A stretch of DNA of 64,000 bases from Yinghuangia seranimata (GCF_029953285.1 NZ_JASAOI010000046.1:94515-158514), one strand, 5' to 3'. Shown: positions 10,765-23,453, numbered from the stretch's first letter. Notes: a model not told the origin generated them from the letters alone. Numbers and translations: made by a program.

Positions 10765-11133
10765 TCAGAAGGGTTCGGCGACGACCCAGTGCTCGACGAG
10801 CTGTCCGGACACCACACGGACCATGTCCATGCCGGTGACCTCGAAGCGTTCTCCGGTCGGCGGCCGGCCGAAGAAGTCGCCGGTGTGGGTGCCGGAGACC
10901 GTGTAGTGGTTGGCCACCCACTCGCCGTCCTCGACGCTCCGGACCGTCGTGACCGTGAAGTCGGGGACGCCGGCGACGATTCCCGCCCACTTGCGGCGCC
11001 ATTGCGCCCGGTCGCACTCGACCCCCTGGTCGAGGGACACGGGCGCGATGAGCGCCAGGGCGGCGTCGAAGTCGCCGGCGGCGCGCAGCGCGTTGATCGC
11101 GCGTACGACCTCGGTGGGGCTTGACGTAGTCAT
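10765..11133 (-). CDS. SnoaL-like / NTF2-fold polyketide cyclase-family protein
   Basis: A 122-residue small alpha+beta barrel protein of the SnoaL/ester-cyclase group (NTF2-like fold). The pattern VPDFTVTTVRSVEDGEWVANHYTVSGTHTGDFFGRPPTG is diagnostic of the SnoaL-like family. Most stand-alone members are not polyketide cyclases and have unknown ligands. The gene is divergent from the TetR regulator at 11225; the 91 bp between them hold a perfect palindrome. This suggests direct control by that TetR, perhaps in a small-molecule response. Confidence 0.85.
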   Translation of the reverse strand: MTTSSPTEVVRAINALRAAGDFDAALALIAPVSLDQGVECDRAQWRRKWAGIVAGVPDFTVTTVRSVEDGEWVANHYTVSGTHTGDFFGRPPTGERFEVTGMDMVRVVSGQLVEHWVVAEPF

Positions 11134-11190
11134 GTCCGCTCCCTCCCACAGAAACGAGGACACTCCCCGGAAAGCTCTCGTGCCACAATA

Positions 11191-11205
11191 CGGGGAGACT
11201 CCCCG
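11191..11205. promoter_or_regulatory. Palindromic TetR-type operator
   Basis: CGGGGAGACTCCCCG is a perfect 7-bp inverted repeat around one base, in the 91-bp divergent region between the SnoaL-like and TetR genes. A half-site-like copy, ACTCCCCGGA, recurs at 11162-11171. Position and symmetry make it the natural operator of the TetR protein, able to control both genes. Confidence 0.55.
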
Positions 11206-11224
11206 GATAGGCAACGAGGCTGAT

Positions 11225-11794
11225 GTGACCGGACGATCGGTACGCCGAGACGCGCAGCGCAACCGCACACGCCTGCTCGACACCGCCGCGCAGGTGTTCC
11301 AGGAGGCCGGCGCCGAGGCCCCGCTCGACCTGATCGCCGAGCGCGCCGGCGTCGCGAACGCCACCCTGTACCGGCACTTCCCGACGCGCCGACTCCTGAT
11401 CAGCGCGGTCTACGCCCGGGTCATCGACAGCCTCTGCGCGGAGGCGCACACTCTGGCCGAGACCGCCCGCCCCGACGCCTTGTTCGCCTGGTTCGCCGCC
11501 GTCGTGGCCCGGATGCAGGAAAGCCGGGGCCTACGCGACACCCTCGTCGCCGCCTACGCCCTGGCCCCGGGCGAGACCACCGCCGAAGTGGACGAATGGC
11601 ACGACCGCGTCATCGCGGCCGCCCAGCCGCTCTTCGCCAGCGCCCGGCACCACGGGCTCGTCGACCCGGCACTGCCCTGGCCCGAAGTACTCGCCCTCGT
11701 CACCGCCATCGCCGGCGCCGCCGGGGACAACCGCGAGGCCGGCCGCCGCATGCTGTCGGTCGTCATCGCGGGCCTGGGCGCCCCGAGCGACTGA
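11225..11794 (+). CDS. TetR/AcrR family transcriptional regulator
   Basis: A 189-residue TetR protein. The N-terminal HTH reads RNRTRLLDTAAQVFQEAG followed by IAERAGVANATLYRHFPTRRLL, a textbook TetR DNA-binding domain. The C-terminal two thirds are a helical ligand-binding domain of unknown ligand. I prefer the GTG at 11225, which starts just before the HTH. Upstream in-frame starts would run back through the operator and into the divergent gene. It probably represses itself and the SnoaL-like gene through the palindrome at 11191-11205. Confidence 0.9.
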   Translation: MTGRSVRRDAQRNRTRLLDTAAQVFQEAGAEAPLDLIAERAGVANATLYRHFPTRRLLISAVYARVIDSLCAEAHTLAETARPDALFAWFAAVVARMQESRGLRDTLVAAYALAPGETTAEVDEWHDRVIAAAQPLFASARHHGLVDPALPWPEVLALVTAIAGAAGDNREAGRRMLSVVIAGLGAPSD

Positions 11795-14366
<2,572 letters not shown>

Positions 14367-14423
14367 CCCCCATCCGACGGGACCGGCCCTTTCGACGGCC
14401 GGCCTCCCCCCGGAGACGCCCGA

Positions 14424-14458
14424 CGGAAGGCCCCGCGCCCTGAGCGCGGGGCCTTCCG
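14424..14458 (+). terminator. Rho-independent-type hairpin after katG
   Basis: A perfect 15-bp inverted repeat (CGGAAGGCCCCGCGC at 14424-14438; complement at 14444-14458) with a 5-nt loop, 57 bp past the katG stop. The T-run is minimal, as is common in high-GC actinomycetes. It separates katG from the downstream NTPase gene. Confidence 0.75.
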
Positions 14459-14530
14459 CGTTACCGCCCGGCCGGTTTGCGGTCGCTCTACGCTCGGTGT
14501 CTACGTACGGCGCCGAGTGGGAGGAGTCGC

Positions 14531-17500
14531 GTGTCGGGCGGCGACGCGGTCGAGGACTTCTGGCGGCCGATCAAGCGGATGGTGGCCCAACGGGGGCTGA
14601 GGAACGCCGACTTGGGGAGACGGCTGAACCTGAGCCCGTCCGCGGTGTCGGAGCTGCTCAACGGCCGACGGGCGAAGGCGCCGGACTGGGACGTGGTCAG
14701 GACCATCGTCGAGCTCTGCCTGGACCGCGTGGACGAGCGCCGGGTTCGGGAGGAACTCGACTATCGGAAGCGACGCCTGGAGGAGCTTGAGACAGCGCTG
14801 GACCGGGCACGAACGCCGGGGGAGACCGGGGCGAAGGCGGCCGTCGCGTCGGAGCCGACGGTGTGCCCGCTGTGCGCGGAGGGCTCATGGGACATCACCA
14901 CGAAACCGGCGCGCACGTTCGATGCGGCGGCCCGACTGCTCGGCGGCGGCACCGGCCAGGTGGACGACGACGTCGCGGAGATCGGCTCGTGGACGCTGTG
15001 CGGGGCCGAGGATCTCGCGCGGTTCCGCGAGCGCCTCGCCGCGCTGGTGGCCGCGATCCTGCCGGTGGCCGAGGCGCGGGTCCGGGGTGGGTGCCGGGCG
15101 CATCGGATCCACCTCTGGCACGCGGCACGGGTGGTCGCGGCGGTCGAGTGCCTGGTCGCGAGCCCCCCGATGGGTACGGCCCTCGACCGGTGCGGCTCGA
15201 TCGGCGTCGGCGCGATCCTGGGGGTGGGTGGGGCCGTCCACCTGTTCACGGTGCCGGGCACGGTCACGTACGACTGGAAGAACGGGCGGACTCGGGTTCT
15301 CCAAGCAGCGTACGAGCAGGTGCTGCTCGAAGCCGTAGGCGGTGAGGTCGCGGCCGACGATCTGCCCGACTTCGTCGAAGCAGCGCGGGCCGCGGCTGAT
15401 GCCCATGCGCAACGGATGGCCGAACTGGGTGCAGAGCACCCGGCGTTGTTCGCCTGGTCGGCTCTTCAGGCGGGGACGACCACCTCGGCCGCCGTGCACG
15501 ACAACGGCCTGCCGGGCCTGGAGTCCGCGCTGCGGGCGCTCACCTGCCACGAACCCGGCGCGGACTCGTTGGCGACACGGATCGTCCGCGGGCACCGCCG
15601 GGCGTTGGCCGAGCCGATCTCACTCGCCGGCGAATTGCGTGAGGACCTGCGGGGCGTCGAGATCCCCAGCATGGAGCGCGGATACGTCAATCCTGCGTTC
15701 CGGGCGGCGTTGTACGACCAGTCAGCGGCTCCTCACGTCGACTCGTGGTGGTCGGGCCGGGCCGTGCACGACGACATCGCGGGGTTCCTGGCCGGCGAAC
15801 TGGTCTCGGCGTACGCACCGCGGCGGCTGCTGATGGTTCTCGGGGATCCGGGGACCGGGAAGTCGCTGCTCACCCGGCTGCTCGCCGCGCGCCTGCCACC
15901 CGGCGACTATCTGCCCGTGCGGATCGAGCTGCGCGACGTGCTCCCGGGGACCGCGACCCTGGATCAGCTCGAACGGGCCGTGCGGCAGGCCACGCTGCGG
16001 GCGGCGGGTTGGGAGGACGTGCGGGATGCCGCACCCGAGGTGCTCCCGGTACTGATCTTCGACGGGTTCGACGAACTGCTCCAGGCCGGCACGGTCGATC
16101 AGTGGAACTACCTGGAGAATCTCGCGGCGTTCCAGGCCGGTTGCCTCGCGAACGGCACTCCGGTGGCCGTCGTCGTGACCAGCCGCACGGTCGTGGCGGA
16201 TCAGGCGCATATCCCCGACGGCACACTGGTCGCGCGCCTTGAGCCGTTCGACGCCGACAGGATCGAGCGGTGGCTTCAGGTGTGGAACGCCGCGAACGGG
16301 GCTGCCTTGCGCCGGAACCGCGGAGCGCTTCCGCCCTCCGACCTGGGTGCCGTACATCCGGAACTCGCATCCCAACCCCTTCTGTTGTTCATGCTCGCGC
16401 TGTACTACGCGTTCGCGGGCGGTGCGGAGCCGGGGGTGGTCGCCAGGCTCAGCCGTGGCGGGTTGTACGAGCGCCTGCTGCGTCTGTTCGTGCGCAGGCA
16501 GGTCGTCAAACGTGAACCGAAGCTCCGGCCGGCCGCCGTCGAGGAGAAGGTCGAACGGGAGCTGGACGATCTGTCCGTCATCGCGGTGGCGATGTTCATC
16601 CGGGGCCGCCAGGGGGTCAGCGCGGAGGAGGCCGCCCACGACCTCGCCTTCCTCCGCGAGCCGGACGACACACCCGAACGTCCCGATGCCTGCATGTTGT
16701 TCGGCCGGTTCTTCTTCATCCACGAGGCCCGCACCGGTGCGGACGACGCCCTGAGCCGGAGCCGCCGCTGGTACGAGTTCCTGCACGCGACGTTCGGCGA
16801 GTACCTGGTCGCACGCAAGATCGTCCGTACGTTGCGCCGCTGTCCGGACGGCGACGCGCACGACGGCTTGCTCTTCAACCTCCTGGCCGCTGCGCCGCTT
16901 ACCGACCACATGCGCATCTTGGATGATCTCGGCGAGTTGCTGGAGGAAGACGGCACCGCGTCGGTGCCTGCGCTCTTTCAGGCGTCGCTCAAGGACCGGC
17001 CCCTGGGTGCGTGGACCGCATACAACCCGACCGAGGAAACGGCCGTCTTCCGCTGCGCGTCGTACAGCGTGAACCTGGTGCTTCTCGTGCTCGCCAAGTA
17101 CGGGAAGGTCAGCGTCTCCGACCTGGTCGCACCGGGCGCGAAACCCCGAGCGGCTTGGCACAAGCACGCCATGTTGTGGAACTCCCAGTTCAGCGCGGCG
17201 TCGTGGGACGCGCTGACGGGTGTGGTCGCCACGAAGCGGGTGAACAGATGGCCCGCTGAGGCGCCTGATGTGGCTCTGGAGTTCGAGCCGCGCCCGATCG
17301 ACGCCAATGTGAACGTGCATCGGGCGCAGTGGGTTCGGGACGGTGACATCGACGACGCTGTGGAGCCGGCGCTTCCGCTCTTCGCCGAACTGCCCCGGCT
17401 GACCGGGATCGACAGGTACGAGCCCCACGGCGGCAAGTATTCGCGGGCGCATGCCTTGGTCGCACTCGCGATCTGCGACCCGACGGAAGCAGGGGTCGAG

Positions 17501-17683
17501 GAGTTGATGAAGCGGTACAAAGCGTGTCTTCTGGCTCTGGGTGGGTCGCGCACTCGGGGAGACCGCGACTACGAACGCTTCAGGCGGCTTGTCGCACGCC
17601 GTCTCCTGCAGGACGCGGACCTCCTGCCGCCGAGTGTCGTCGCGGACTACCAGGCCTGTCTCGACGAGAGCCACCGCTTCTAG
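14531..17683 (+). CDS. XRE-type HTH plus NACHT-family STAND NTPase
   Basis: A 1,050-residue multidomain protein. Residues about 13-60 look like an XRE helix-turn-helix (MVAQRGLRNADLGRRLNLSPSAVSELLNGR). A helical segment follows (about 70-95), then a region with a CPLC motif (112-115) and a few hundred residues of unknown fold. The NTPase core has Walker A GDPGTGKS (438-445) and a NACHT-style Walker B, VLIFDGFDELL (about 507-517), where DGxDE is typical of NACHT. About 500 residues of C-terminal helical sensor-like sequence follow. A strong GGGAGGAG site precedes the GTG at 14531. The stop shares four bases with the convergent gene at 17680. Bacterial NACHT proteins include anti-phage NLR-like systems and regulators. 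The HTH could make this one a DNA-binding regulator or a defence protein with a DNA-binding effector; neither is shown. Confidence 0.85.
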   Translation: MSGGDAVEDFWRPIKRMVAQRGLRNADLGRRLNLSPSAVSELLNGRRAKAPDWDVVRTIVELCLDRVDERRVREELDYRKRRLEELETALDRARTPGETGAKAAVASEPTVCPLCAEGSWDITTKPARTFDAAARLLGGGTGQVDDDVAEIGSWTLCGAEDLARFRERLAALVAAILPVAEARVRGGCRAHRIHLWHAARVVAAVECLVASPPMGTALDRCGSIGVGAILGVGGAVHLFTVPGTVTYDWKNGRTRVLQAAYEQVLLEAVGGEVAADDLPDFVEAARAAADAHAQRMAELGAEHPALFAWSALQAGTTTSAAVHDNGLPGLESALRALTCHEPGADSLATRIVRGHRRALAEPISLAGELREDLRGVEIPSMERGYVNPAFRAALYDQSAAPHVDSWWSGRAVHDDIAGFLAGELVSAYAPRRLLMVLGDPGTGKSLLTRLLAARLPPGDYLPVRIELRDVLPGTATLDQLERAVRQATLRAAGWEDVRDAAPEVLPVLIFDGFDELLQAGTVDQWNYLENLAAFQAGCLANGTPVAVVVTSRTVVADQAHIPDGTLVARLEPFDADRIERWLQVWNAANGAALRRNRGALPPSDLGAVHPELASQPLLLFMLALYYAFAGGAEPGVVARLSRGGLYERLLRLFVRRQVVKREPKLRPAAVEEKVERELDDLSVIAVAMFIRGRQGVSAEEAAHDLAFLREPDDTPERPDACMLFGRFFFIHEARTGADDALSRSRRWYEFLHATFGEYLVARKIVRTLRRCPDGDAHDGLLFNLLAAAPLTDHMRILDDLGELLEEDGTASVPALFQASLKDRPLGAWTAYNPTEETAVFRCASYSVNLVLLVLAKYGKVSVSDLVAPGAKPRAAWHKHAMLWNSQFSAASWDALTGVVATKRVNRWPAEAPDVALEFEPRPIDANVNVHRAQWVRDGDIDDAVEPALPLFAELPRLTGIDRYEPHGGKYSRAHALVALAICDPTEAGVEELMKRYKACLLALGGSRTRGDRDYERFRRLVARRLLQDADLLPPSVVADYQACLDESHRF

Positions 17684-17886
17684 CGTGTACCACCCGCCTC
17701 GTCGGCGATCAGCGCGTCGAGCTTCTCCGCGATCCACAGTGCCGCCATGCCCGTGACCACGTGGCCGAGGTGGGGGACGGGGTGGCCCGTCGCGTGCGCG
17801 AGCGCCGTCGCGGACTCGCCCGCCGCGGAGCCGGTCGCTGTCGCCGTGCCGAGGATGACGGCGGTGCGGAGGGGGATGAGCTTCAT
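17680..17886 (-). CDS. Small hydrophobic protein, unknown function
   Basis: A 68-residue protein (begins MKLIPLRTAVILGTATATGS) with an amphipathic/hydrophobic N-terminus, possibly one membrane segment, a histidine-rich middle (HATGHPVPHLGH) and a second hydrophobic helix, VVTGMAALWIAEKL. The ATG at 17886 has a strong GGGAGGA site 4-5 nt upstream, which supports translation. Its stop overlaps the NTPase stop on the other strand. I do not recognise a named family. Confidence 0.6.
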   Translation of the reverse strand: MKLIPLRTAVILGTATATGSAAGESATALAHATGHPVPHLGHVVTGMAALWIAEKLDALIADEAGGTR

Positions 17887-18040
17887 GGTGTCCTCCCGGA
17901 CCCGTAGTGGTTGGTGGAGCCACTGTCGGGCCGGGGCGGAGGTGTTGCGGTGGGATGCCGAAGCATGCCGAAGGGGGTGGGGTTCGTGCAGGTCGGAAGG
18001 CCACTTCGGGGTTCGGGGGCCGAACGCCGTCGAAGGAGGG

Positions 18041-20011
18041 TCAGCCCACGTGGATGTGGGGGCGGCGGGCTCGGTTGGGTTCCGCTTCGCGGAGGACTTC
18101 TCGGGTGACGGGGGCGACCTCGCCGTGGCCGAAGAGGAAGAAGCGGAGGAAGTTGGCGAGCGGGTTGCCCTCGGTCCATTCGAAGTAGATGTGGGGGCGC
18201 TGGTCGGTGACGTCGCGGACGTGGATGAGCATGGCGGCGAGGGCGTTGGGGACCGAGGAGCTTTCGAGGCGGAGGACGCGGTAGCGGCCGTGGGCGACCT
18301 CGCCTCGGACGGTCAGGCCGGACTCGAACTCGGAGGGGTCGAGGACGGTGACCTCGACGAAGATGATGTCGTCGGAGTCCGGCATGTCGTTGTCGGCGCG
18401 CATCTGGTCGAGCTTGTCGCGGTACTCGGCCTCGTCGCGCGTGTCGGGCTGGTTGGCGATGAAGCGGATCGTGCGGTGCGCGCAGTCGCGGACGAAGCGG
18501 GCCGCCATCGGGTCGAGGTTGACATCGGTGACGCGCAGTTCGAAGGCGCGGACGATCCGGGACAGCAGGGACAGCGCCATGATGCCGGCGATGAAGCACG
18601 CGCCGATTTTGACGCCGTCGGGGCGTTCGGCGATGTTGACCGCCGTGGTGTAGACGAACACGACGGCGATGCAGCCGAAGCCGATGGTCCAGCCGCGTTC
18701 CCCTGCCTTCCGGGCGGCGATGGTCACGGCGATGGCGGCGGAGGTGATGAGGACGAGGACGCCGGTTGCGTACGCGCCGCCCTGCTTGTCGACGTTGGCG
18801 TCGAAGAGCCAGGTCACCAGGAACGCGACCAGGATGAACACGATGACCATGGGACGCACGGCCCGCGCCCAGCCCGGCGCCATTCCGTACCGCGGGAGGT
18901 AGCGCGGCATGAGGTTGAGCAGGCCGGCCATGGCGGAGGCGCCGGCGAACCACAGGATCAGGATCGTCGAGATGTCGTAGACGGTGCCGAAGGCGGATCC
19001 GAGGTTCTCGTGCGCGAGGTACGCGAGGGCGCGGCCGTTGGCGGGCCCGCCGGCCTTGAAGTCCTGCTGCGGGATCAGGAGCGTGGTGATCCAACTGCTG
19101 GTGATGAGGAAGACGCTCATGATGACGGCGGCGGTGGTCAGCAGCTTCTTCGTGCCGCGGATGCGCGCGGCGGGCTTGGCCGGGTCGTCGTCGGGGGCGC
19201 CTTCGACGTGCGGCATGACCGCGACGCCGGTCTCGAAGCCGGACAGGCCGAGGGCGAGCTTGGGGAAGACGACGAGGGAGACGCCGATCATCACCCAGAT
19301 GCTGCCGCGTTCGGCGACGAGCGCGTGCCGCCAGTCGGTGACGACGCTCGGGTCCTCGGCGACGTGCCAGATGCCGTTGCCGACGACGACCGCGTTGAGC
19401 GCGAGGTAGGAGAACACCAGGACGACGGCCAGGCCGATGGCCTCGCCGAAGCCCTTGAGGAAGACCGCCCCCAGAAGTGCGATCAGCAGCAGCGTGATGA
19501 GGACTTCGTGGCCTTGGAGGGTGCCGGTCAGGTGCGGGTTCTCGACCATGTGGGCGGTGGCGTCCGCGGCCGAGAGGGTGATGGTGATCAGGAAGTCGGT
19601 GGCGGCGAAGCCGAGCAGGGTGAGGACGAACAGCTTGCCCTTCCAGAAGGACAGCAGCCGTTCGAGCATCGCGATCGAGCCCTCGCCGTGCGGGCTCTCC
19701 TCGGCGACGCGCCGGTAGACGGGGAGCGCCCCGAAGAGGGTGAGCGCGACGAGGACGATCGTGGCGATCGGGGAGAGCAGGCCGGCCGCGAGGGCGGCGA
19801 TGCCGGGCTGGTAACCGAGTGTGGAGAAGTAGTCGAGGCCGGTCAGGCACATCACGCGCCACCAGCGCCGGCCCTCTTCGGCGGGGGCCGGCGGGCCACC
19901 GGCGCCCTGTTCGTGGCCGTGGTCGAGGGTGGGGTGCTTGGGTCGGGAGGCCTGGTCCTGCAGAAGCCATGTACGCAGACGGGAGGGACGGTGGGTGGGC
20001 GCTGCGGCCAT
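18041..20011 (-). CDS. APC-superfamily amino acid permease
   Basis: A 656-residue transporter. After a cytosolic N-terminus (about 50 residues), the sequence [24 protein letters not shown] begins a run of about 12 hydrophobic helices typical of the APC amino acid/polyamine/organocation superfamily. The last 150 or so residues form a soluble C-terminal domain ([17 protein letters not shown] onward, ending RRPHIHVG). Large actinobacterial APC permeases with such tails are common, and their substrates are mostly unknown. The ATG at 20011 has a GGAG site 9 nt upstream; a longer in-frame ORF would overlap the divergent oxidoreductase. The 154 bp downstream to the next gene hold nothing notable. 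Confidence 0.88.
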   Translation of the reverse strand: MAAAPTHRPSRLRTWLLQDQASRPKHPTLDHGHEQGAGGPPAPAEEGRRWWRVMCLTGLDYFSTLGYQPGIAALAAGLLSPIATIVLVALTLFGALPVYRRVAEESPHGEGSIAMLERLLSFWKGKLFVLTLLGFAATDFLITITLSAADATAHMVENPHLTGTLQGHEVLITLLLIALLGAVFLKGFGEAIGLAVVLVFSYLALNAVVVGNGIWHVAEDPSVVTDWRHALVAERGSIWVMIGVSLVVFPKLALGLSGFETGVAVMPHVEGAPDDDPAKPAARIRGTKKLLTTAAVIMSVFLITSSWITTLLIPQQDFKAGGPANGRALAYLAHENLGSAFGTVYDISTILILWFAGASAMAGLLNLMPRYLPRYGMAPGWARAVRPMVIVFILVAFLVTWLFDANVDKQGGAYATGVLVLITSAAIAVTIAARKAGERGWTIGFGCIAVVFVYTTAVNIAERPDGVKIGACFIAGIMALSLLSRIVRAFELRVTDVNLDPMAARFVRDCAHRTIRFIANQPDTRDEAEYRDKLDQMRADNDMPDSDDIIFVEVTVLDPSEFESGLTVRGEVAHGRYRVLRLESSSVPNALAAMLIHVRDVTDQRPHIYFEWTEGNPLANFLRFFLFGHGEVAPVTREVLREAEPNRARRPHIHVG

Positions 20012-20113
20012 GCGAGCGTTCTCCAGTGGTGCGTGGGCCGATCGGCGCGAGCGTAACCCGGCGTGCGTGCGCGGCCCGCGTGCCACGCCGCACCCCGCGC
20101 TACGGTCATACGC

Positions 20114-21076
20114 ATGACGGATCCGCTCCGTGTCGGGCTCCTCGGGCTCGGACACATCGCCCAGACCCATCTGGCCGTCCTCGCCGCGCGCGAGGACGTG
20201 ACCCTGGACTTCACCGTCGATCCCCACGTCCCCGAAGGTCCCTCCTTCCGCGGCGAACAGGCCCCGCACCACCGGTCGTTGGCCGACGCGCTGGACAAGC
20301 ACGACCCCGACCTGATGGTCATCGCGACGCCGGTCCCCACCCATGTGGACCTGGCCGCAGAGGCGTTGACGCGCACCGGCGCGCGGGTGCTGGTGGAGAA
20401 GCCGATCGTGCACGACCTGGCCGCGCTGGATCGGCTGCGGGCGATGGACGAGGACGGTGTCGCCGCCGTCGGTGAACGCCTCTGCACCGCGCACCACTTC
20501 GCCTTCTCACCCGAGGTCCGCTGGGCGGAGGAGACCATCGCCCGCTACCCCGAGTGGGGCCCGGTAACCCAGATCACGTCGGCGTTCAACGACCCCTTCG
20601 TGCTGCGCGGCCCCGAGGTGTTCGAGACGTACGTGTCCAGCTGGATGGACGGCGGCGTCAACCAACTCAGCCTGCTGGCCCGCTTCGTGGACTTCACGGA
20701 ACTGCTGGGCGGCGAGGAGCTCGACGGCCGGGCGAGCGCCTGGTACACCTTCGCGTTCGACTCACGCGGCCACCGCGGCACCGCCCGCCTGCGCACCAAC
20801 TGGCTGACGGGCGCGAGCAGCAAGGAGAGCGTGCTGGTCTTCGCCGAATCGGGCGTCGAGCTGTGGATCGACCACACCGCGATGACCGGCTTCGCCGCCC
20901 GCGGCCGCGAACTGCTGGAGCGCTTCGGCACCGACGGCCGCACCCCGCGCATCATCGCCCACTACCAGCCGCTCTACGCGAGCCTGCTGTCGGACGCGCC
21001 CGACCCGATCCTGTCCTTCGACACCGCCGCCCGGATCACCCGTCTGCACCGAGGGTCGGCACCCGGTCCAGGCTGA
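20114..21076 (+). CDS. Gfo/Idh/MocA family oxidoreductase
   Basis: A 320-residue NAD(P)-dependent oxidoreductase. The Rossmann signature [23 protein letters not shown] is at residues 6-28, and the family motif [14 protein letters not shown] contains the EKP lysine near residue 98. The C-terminal alpha/beta domain carries [13 protein letters not shown], resembling the usual GGhhhDhxxH region but with N/Q in place of D/H. The substrate is probably a sugar or cyclitol derivative, but this is not readable. The 3' end overlaps the convergent N-acetyltransferase by 41 bp. It is divergent from the APC permease with about 100 bp between starts. Confidence 0.88.
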   Translation: MTDPLRVGLLGLGHIAQTHLAVLAAREDVTLDFTVDPHVPEGPSFRGEQAPHHRSLADALDKHDPDLMVIATPVPTHVDLAAEALTRTGARVLVEKPIVHDLAALDRLRAMDEDGVAAVGERLCTAHHFAFSPEVRWAEETIARYPEWGPVTQITSAFNDPFVLRGPEVFETYVSSWMDGGVNQLSLLARFVDFTELLGGEELDGRASAWYTFAFDSRGHRGTARLRTNWLTGASSKESVLVFAESGVELWIDHTAMTGFAARGRELLERFGTDGRTPRIIAHYQPLYASLLSDAPDPILSFDTAARITRLHRGSAPGPG

Positions 21077-21824
21077 TTCCGAAGAGGTCGCGGTACGCCG
21101 CCAGCACCTCCGCGTCGTCGCCCAGCTCCCGCTCGTGACGGCCCGTCGCGTCGGTCGTCACGAGTGTGCGGCCGCTGAGCGTGATCCGGCCGCCGTCGAC
21201 CGGAAGCGAACACACGAGCGACCGGGTGAAGTGCGCCTTCGGGGACGTGCACTGCCACCAGCAGGTCGCCTCGAAGTCGCCGAGCCGCCGCGGACGCGTC
21301 TCCATGCGGTATTCCGGCGTGCCGTCGAGCAGGACGTCCAGGTCGCCGTCGGGTGCGTCCCGGATCTCGAACACCCCGCCAGGATCGGCCTGTTCACCGC
21401 GCATGTCGAACCGCAGCGGGTACTCGCTGTGCCGGCCGAAGCCCACGTCGGCGAGCCACACCGCGTCCTCGCCGGGGGCGGTCACGCGCAGCGCGAGGTG
21501 GTCGTACGGCGGCCCGAGGCCGTCCCGGCCGTGCACGCGCGCGGCGAGCAGCTCGACGTCGTACCCGAGCGCGGTGAGCAGCAGGGCGAACGTGCCGTTG
21601 AGCTCGTAACAGAACCCGCCGCGCCGGTCGACGACGATCTTCCCGTAGAGCCGGTCCTCGTCGAGCGAGACGCCGTCGCCGAGGTGGATCGCCAGGTTCT
21701 CGAACGGGACGGCGCGCAGGTGGCGCGCGTGCAGCTCGCGCAGCGCGGCTCCGTCCGGGCGGGCCGGGCGCTCGGCGCCGATCCGCCGCAGGTACGCGTC
21801 CACCTGCTTGTCATCCATCGCCAT
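21036..21824 (-). CDS. Arylamine N-acetyltransferase
   Basis: A 262-residue NAT-family enzyme that transfers an acyl group from acyl-CoA to aromatic amines or hydrazines by a cysteine ping-pong mechanism. The catalytic triad is complete: C72 in RRGGFCYELN, H109 in PYDHLALRV and D126 in WLADVGFG. N-terminal LRAVPFENLAIHLG matches the family. Length is normal. Related enzymes also act as amide synthases in polyketide clusters, but no such cluster adjoins. The stop lies 41 bp inside the convergent oxidoreductase gene. The start at 21824 is followed by a second ATG two codons on. Confidence 0.93.
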   Translation of the reverse strand: MAMDDKQVDAYLRRIGAERPARPDGAALRELHARHLRAVPFENLAIHLGDGVSLDEDRLYGKIVVDRRGGFCYELNGTFALLLTALGYDVELLAARVHGRDGLGPPYDHLALRVTAPGEDAVWLADVGFGRHSEYPLRFDMRGEQADPGGVFEIRDAPDGDLDVLLDGTPEYRMETRPRRLGDFEATCWWQCTSPKAHFTRSLVCSLPVDGGRITLSGRTLVTTDATGRHERELGDDAEVLAAYRDLFGISLDRVPTLGADG

Positions 21825-21901
21825 TCGTCTTTCATATACCCGCGTGCCCTCGCGGGTCGTGATCGACGGCGGCGTCGGAGGCGCCGCGTACTGTCGGCCG
21901 G

Positions 21902-22321
21902 ATGGACATGGACCCTGACGGCGGAGTCGCCGAGGACGCGCTGGCCCGGCTCCGGGAGATCTGCCTCGCCCTGCCGGACGCGTACGAGGAGGCCGCCTGG
22001 GTGGGGCGGCGGTGGCGGGTGCGCGACAAGACGTTCGCGCACGTCGTCACCGTCGTGGACGGCCGGCCGCCGGCGTTCGCGAAGGTCATCGGCCACGACG
22101 GCCCCGCCACCGTGGTGACCTTCCGCTCGGCGGGGGAGGAGCTCCAGGCGCTGTGCCGCGCCGGGCACCCCTTCTTCCGGGCGGGCTGGGGCCGCGACGT
22201 GGTCGGCATGTACCTCGACGACGCCACCGACTGGGGCGAGGTCGCCGAACTGATGACCGAGAGCTTCTGCGTCATGGCCCCCACGCGCCTGCGCGACCGC
22301 GTAGACCGCCCGGCGGAGTGA
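21902..22321 (+). CDS. MmcQ/YjbR family DNA-binding-like protein
   Basis: A 139-residue protein of the MmcQ/YjbR family: LALPDAYEEAAWVGRRWRVRDKTFAHVV near the N-terminus, FRSAGEELQALC mid-way and AGWGRDVVGMYLDDATDWGEVAELMTESF toward the end are the recurring blocks. The fold resembles CyaY-like or DNA-binding domains; the cellular role is unknown. A second ATG lies two codons downstream of 21902. Confidence 0.85.
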   Translation: MDMDPDGGVAEDALARLREICLALPDAYEEAAWVGRRWRVRDKTFAHVVTVVDGRPPAFAKVIGHDGPATVVTFRSAGEELQALCRAGHPFFRAGWGRDVVGMYLDDATDWGEVAELMTESFCVMAPTRLRDRVDRPAE

Positions 22322-22335
22322 CCATGACGGAGTGA

Positions 22336-22521
22336 CTAGTACCGCGGTTTGCGGGTCAGGGCGAAGCCGCCGGCGAGGAAGACGACGCCGACGATGCCGG
22401 AGATGATCGCCGCGGTGGTCTCGGCGGGCTTGTCGGCGGCCTTGAGGACGGCGGTGACAAGGCCCGCCACGCCGCTGATGAAACAGAAGATCGTGATGAA
22501 GATCTTGAGGCTGGGGTTCAC
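22336..22521 (-). CDS. Two-TM mini membrane protein
   Basis: A 61-residue protein with two hydrophobic segments, [20 protein letters not shown] and [19 protein letters not shown], separated by a short charged loop (KAADKPAET). It ends in a basic tail (TRKPRY), so both termini are likely cytosolic. Its ATG overlaps the methyltransferase stop (ATGA), making it the last gene of a P450-methyltransferase-mini-protein operon at the edge of the RiPP cluster. A role in immunity or as a membrane partner is conceivable but unsupported. Confidence 0.65.
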   Translation of the reverse strand: MNPSLKIFITIFCFISGVAGLVTAVLKAADKPAETTAAIISGIVGVVFLAGGFALTRKPRY

Positions 22522-23453
22522 GGGGCATCCGGTCCCTTCGTGGGCGGGATGTCGGGCAGGGTGTTGACGGTGTTTTCAGACGGATCGCGCGAGGGGTCCG
22601 GCGCTGTACCGGCTGCGGTGAAGCCGAGGAGCATCACCCAGGCGTCCGGGTCGGCTCGGAAGCGGTTCCAGCGGTCGGCGGCCAGGGCGACGTCGCGGAG
22701 CGTCAGCACCCCGGAGGCGACCAGCGGTTCGAGGCGCTGCGGACCCAGGTGGGCGGCGAACGCCTCGACCGGGTGACGGTCGGTGGTGGCCGCGAACGGG
22801 CGCATCGCCACGTCGGCGAAGCCGGCGGCGCGCAGCATGCGGGTCAGCCGCCGCCCGATGTCGCGGTCGCCGCCCGCGCGGCGCTGCGCCTCGCCCAATG
22901 CGGCGTGCAAGTAGGCGAGTTCGGGATAGATCGGGTCGGCCATGCCCCAGCAGCCCGCGTCCACCTCGGTGACCGCGATGCGGCCGCCCGGTCGGAGCAG
23001 CCGCAGCGCCTCGGCCAGCACGGGCGCGGGATCCGGCACGTGCTGGAGGACGTAGCGCAGCAGCACGGCGTCGGCGCTGCGGTCCGGGAGCGGGACGCGG
23101 GTGGCGTCGCTGATGGTGACGGCGGTCTTGGCGTCCCGGGGGATGTGCGCGGCGAGCGCGGGGTCGTGGTCGACGGCCTCGACGCGCAGGCCGGGGTACG
23201 CGGCGCGCAGCCGCTGGGTGACCGCGCCGGAGCCGGCGCCCAGTTCGACCAGCACGCGCGCGTCGGGACGCAGGACGCCGAGCGAGCGCAGCGCGTCCAG
23301 CTCCTCGTCGAAGGACAGCGCGGCCTGCGCCTCCAGCCGGGCGAGTTCGCCGTGCAGGCCGCCCGCGGTGGTGTGGGCCGGGTCGTAGGAGCCGGGTTTG
23401 GGGCGGGGGCGTACGTACGGCTGTGCGGCGGGTACGTACGTGTCCGGGCTCAT
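22518..23453 (-). CDS. SAM-dependent class I methyltransferase
   Basis: A 311-residue Rossmann-type methyltransferase with motif [15 protein letters not shown] (LGAGSG at 71-76), an acidic residue after strand 2 (VEAVDHDP), and [22 protein letters not shown] further on, as in UbiE/methyltransf_11 proteins. The ATG at 23453 overlaps the P450 stop (ATGA). The operon is divergent from the RiPP precursor, so the enzyme is a candidate tailoring methyltransferase for the modified peptide (N-, O- or C-methylation). The target cannot be read from sequence. Confidence 0.88.
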   Translation of the reverse strand: MSPDTYVPAAQPYVRPRPKPGSYDPAHTTAGGLHGELARLEAQAALSFDEELDALRSLGVLRPDARVLVELGAGSGAVTQRLRAAYPGLRVEAVDHDPALAAHIPRDAKTAVTISDATRVPLPDRSADAVLLRYVLQHVPDPAPVLAEALRLLRPGGRIAVTEVDAGCWGMADPIYPELAYLHAALGEAQRRAGGDRDIGRRLTRMLRAAGFADVAMRPFAATTDRHPVEAFAAHLGPQRLEPLVASGVLTLRDVALAADRWNRFRADPDAWVMLLGFTAAGTAPDPSRDPSENTVNTLPDIPPTKGPDAP

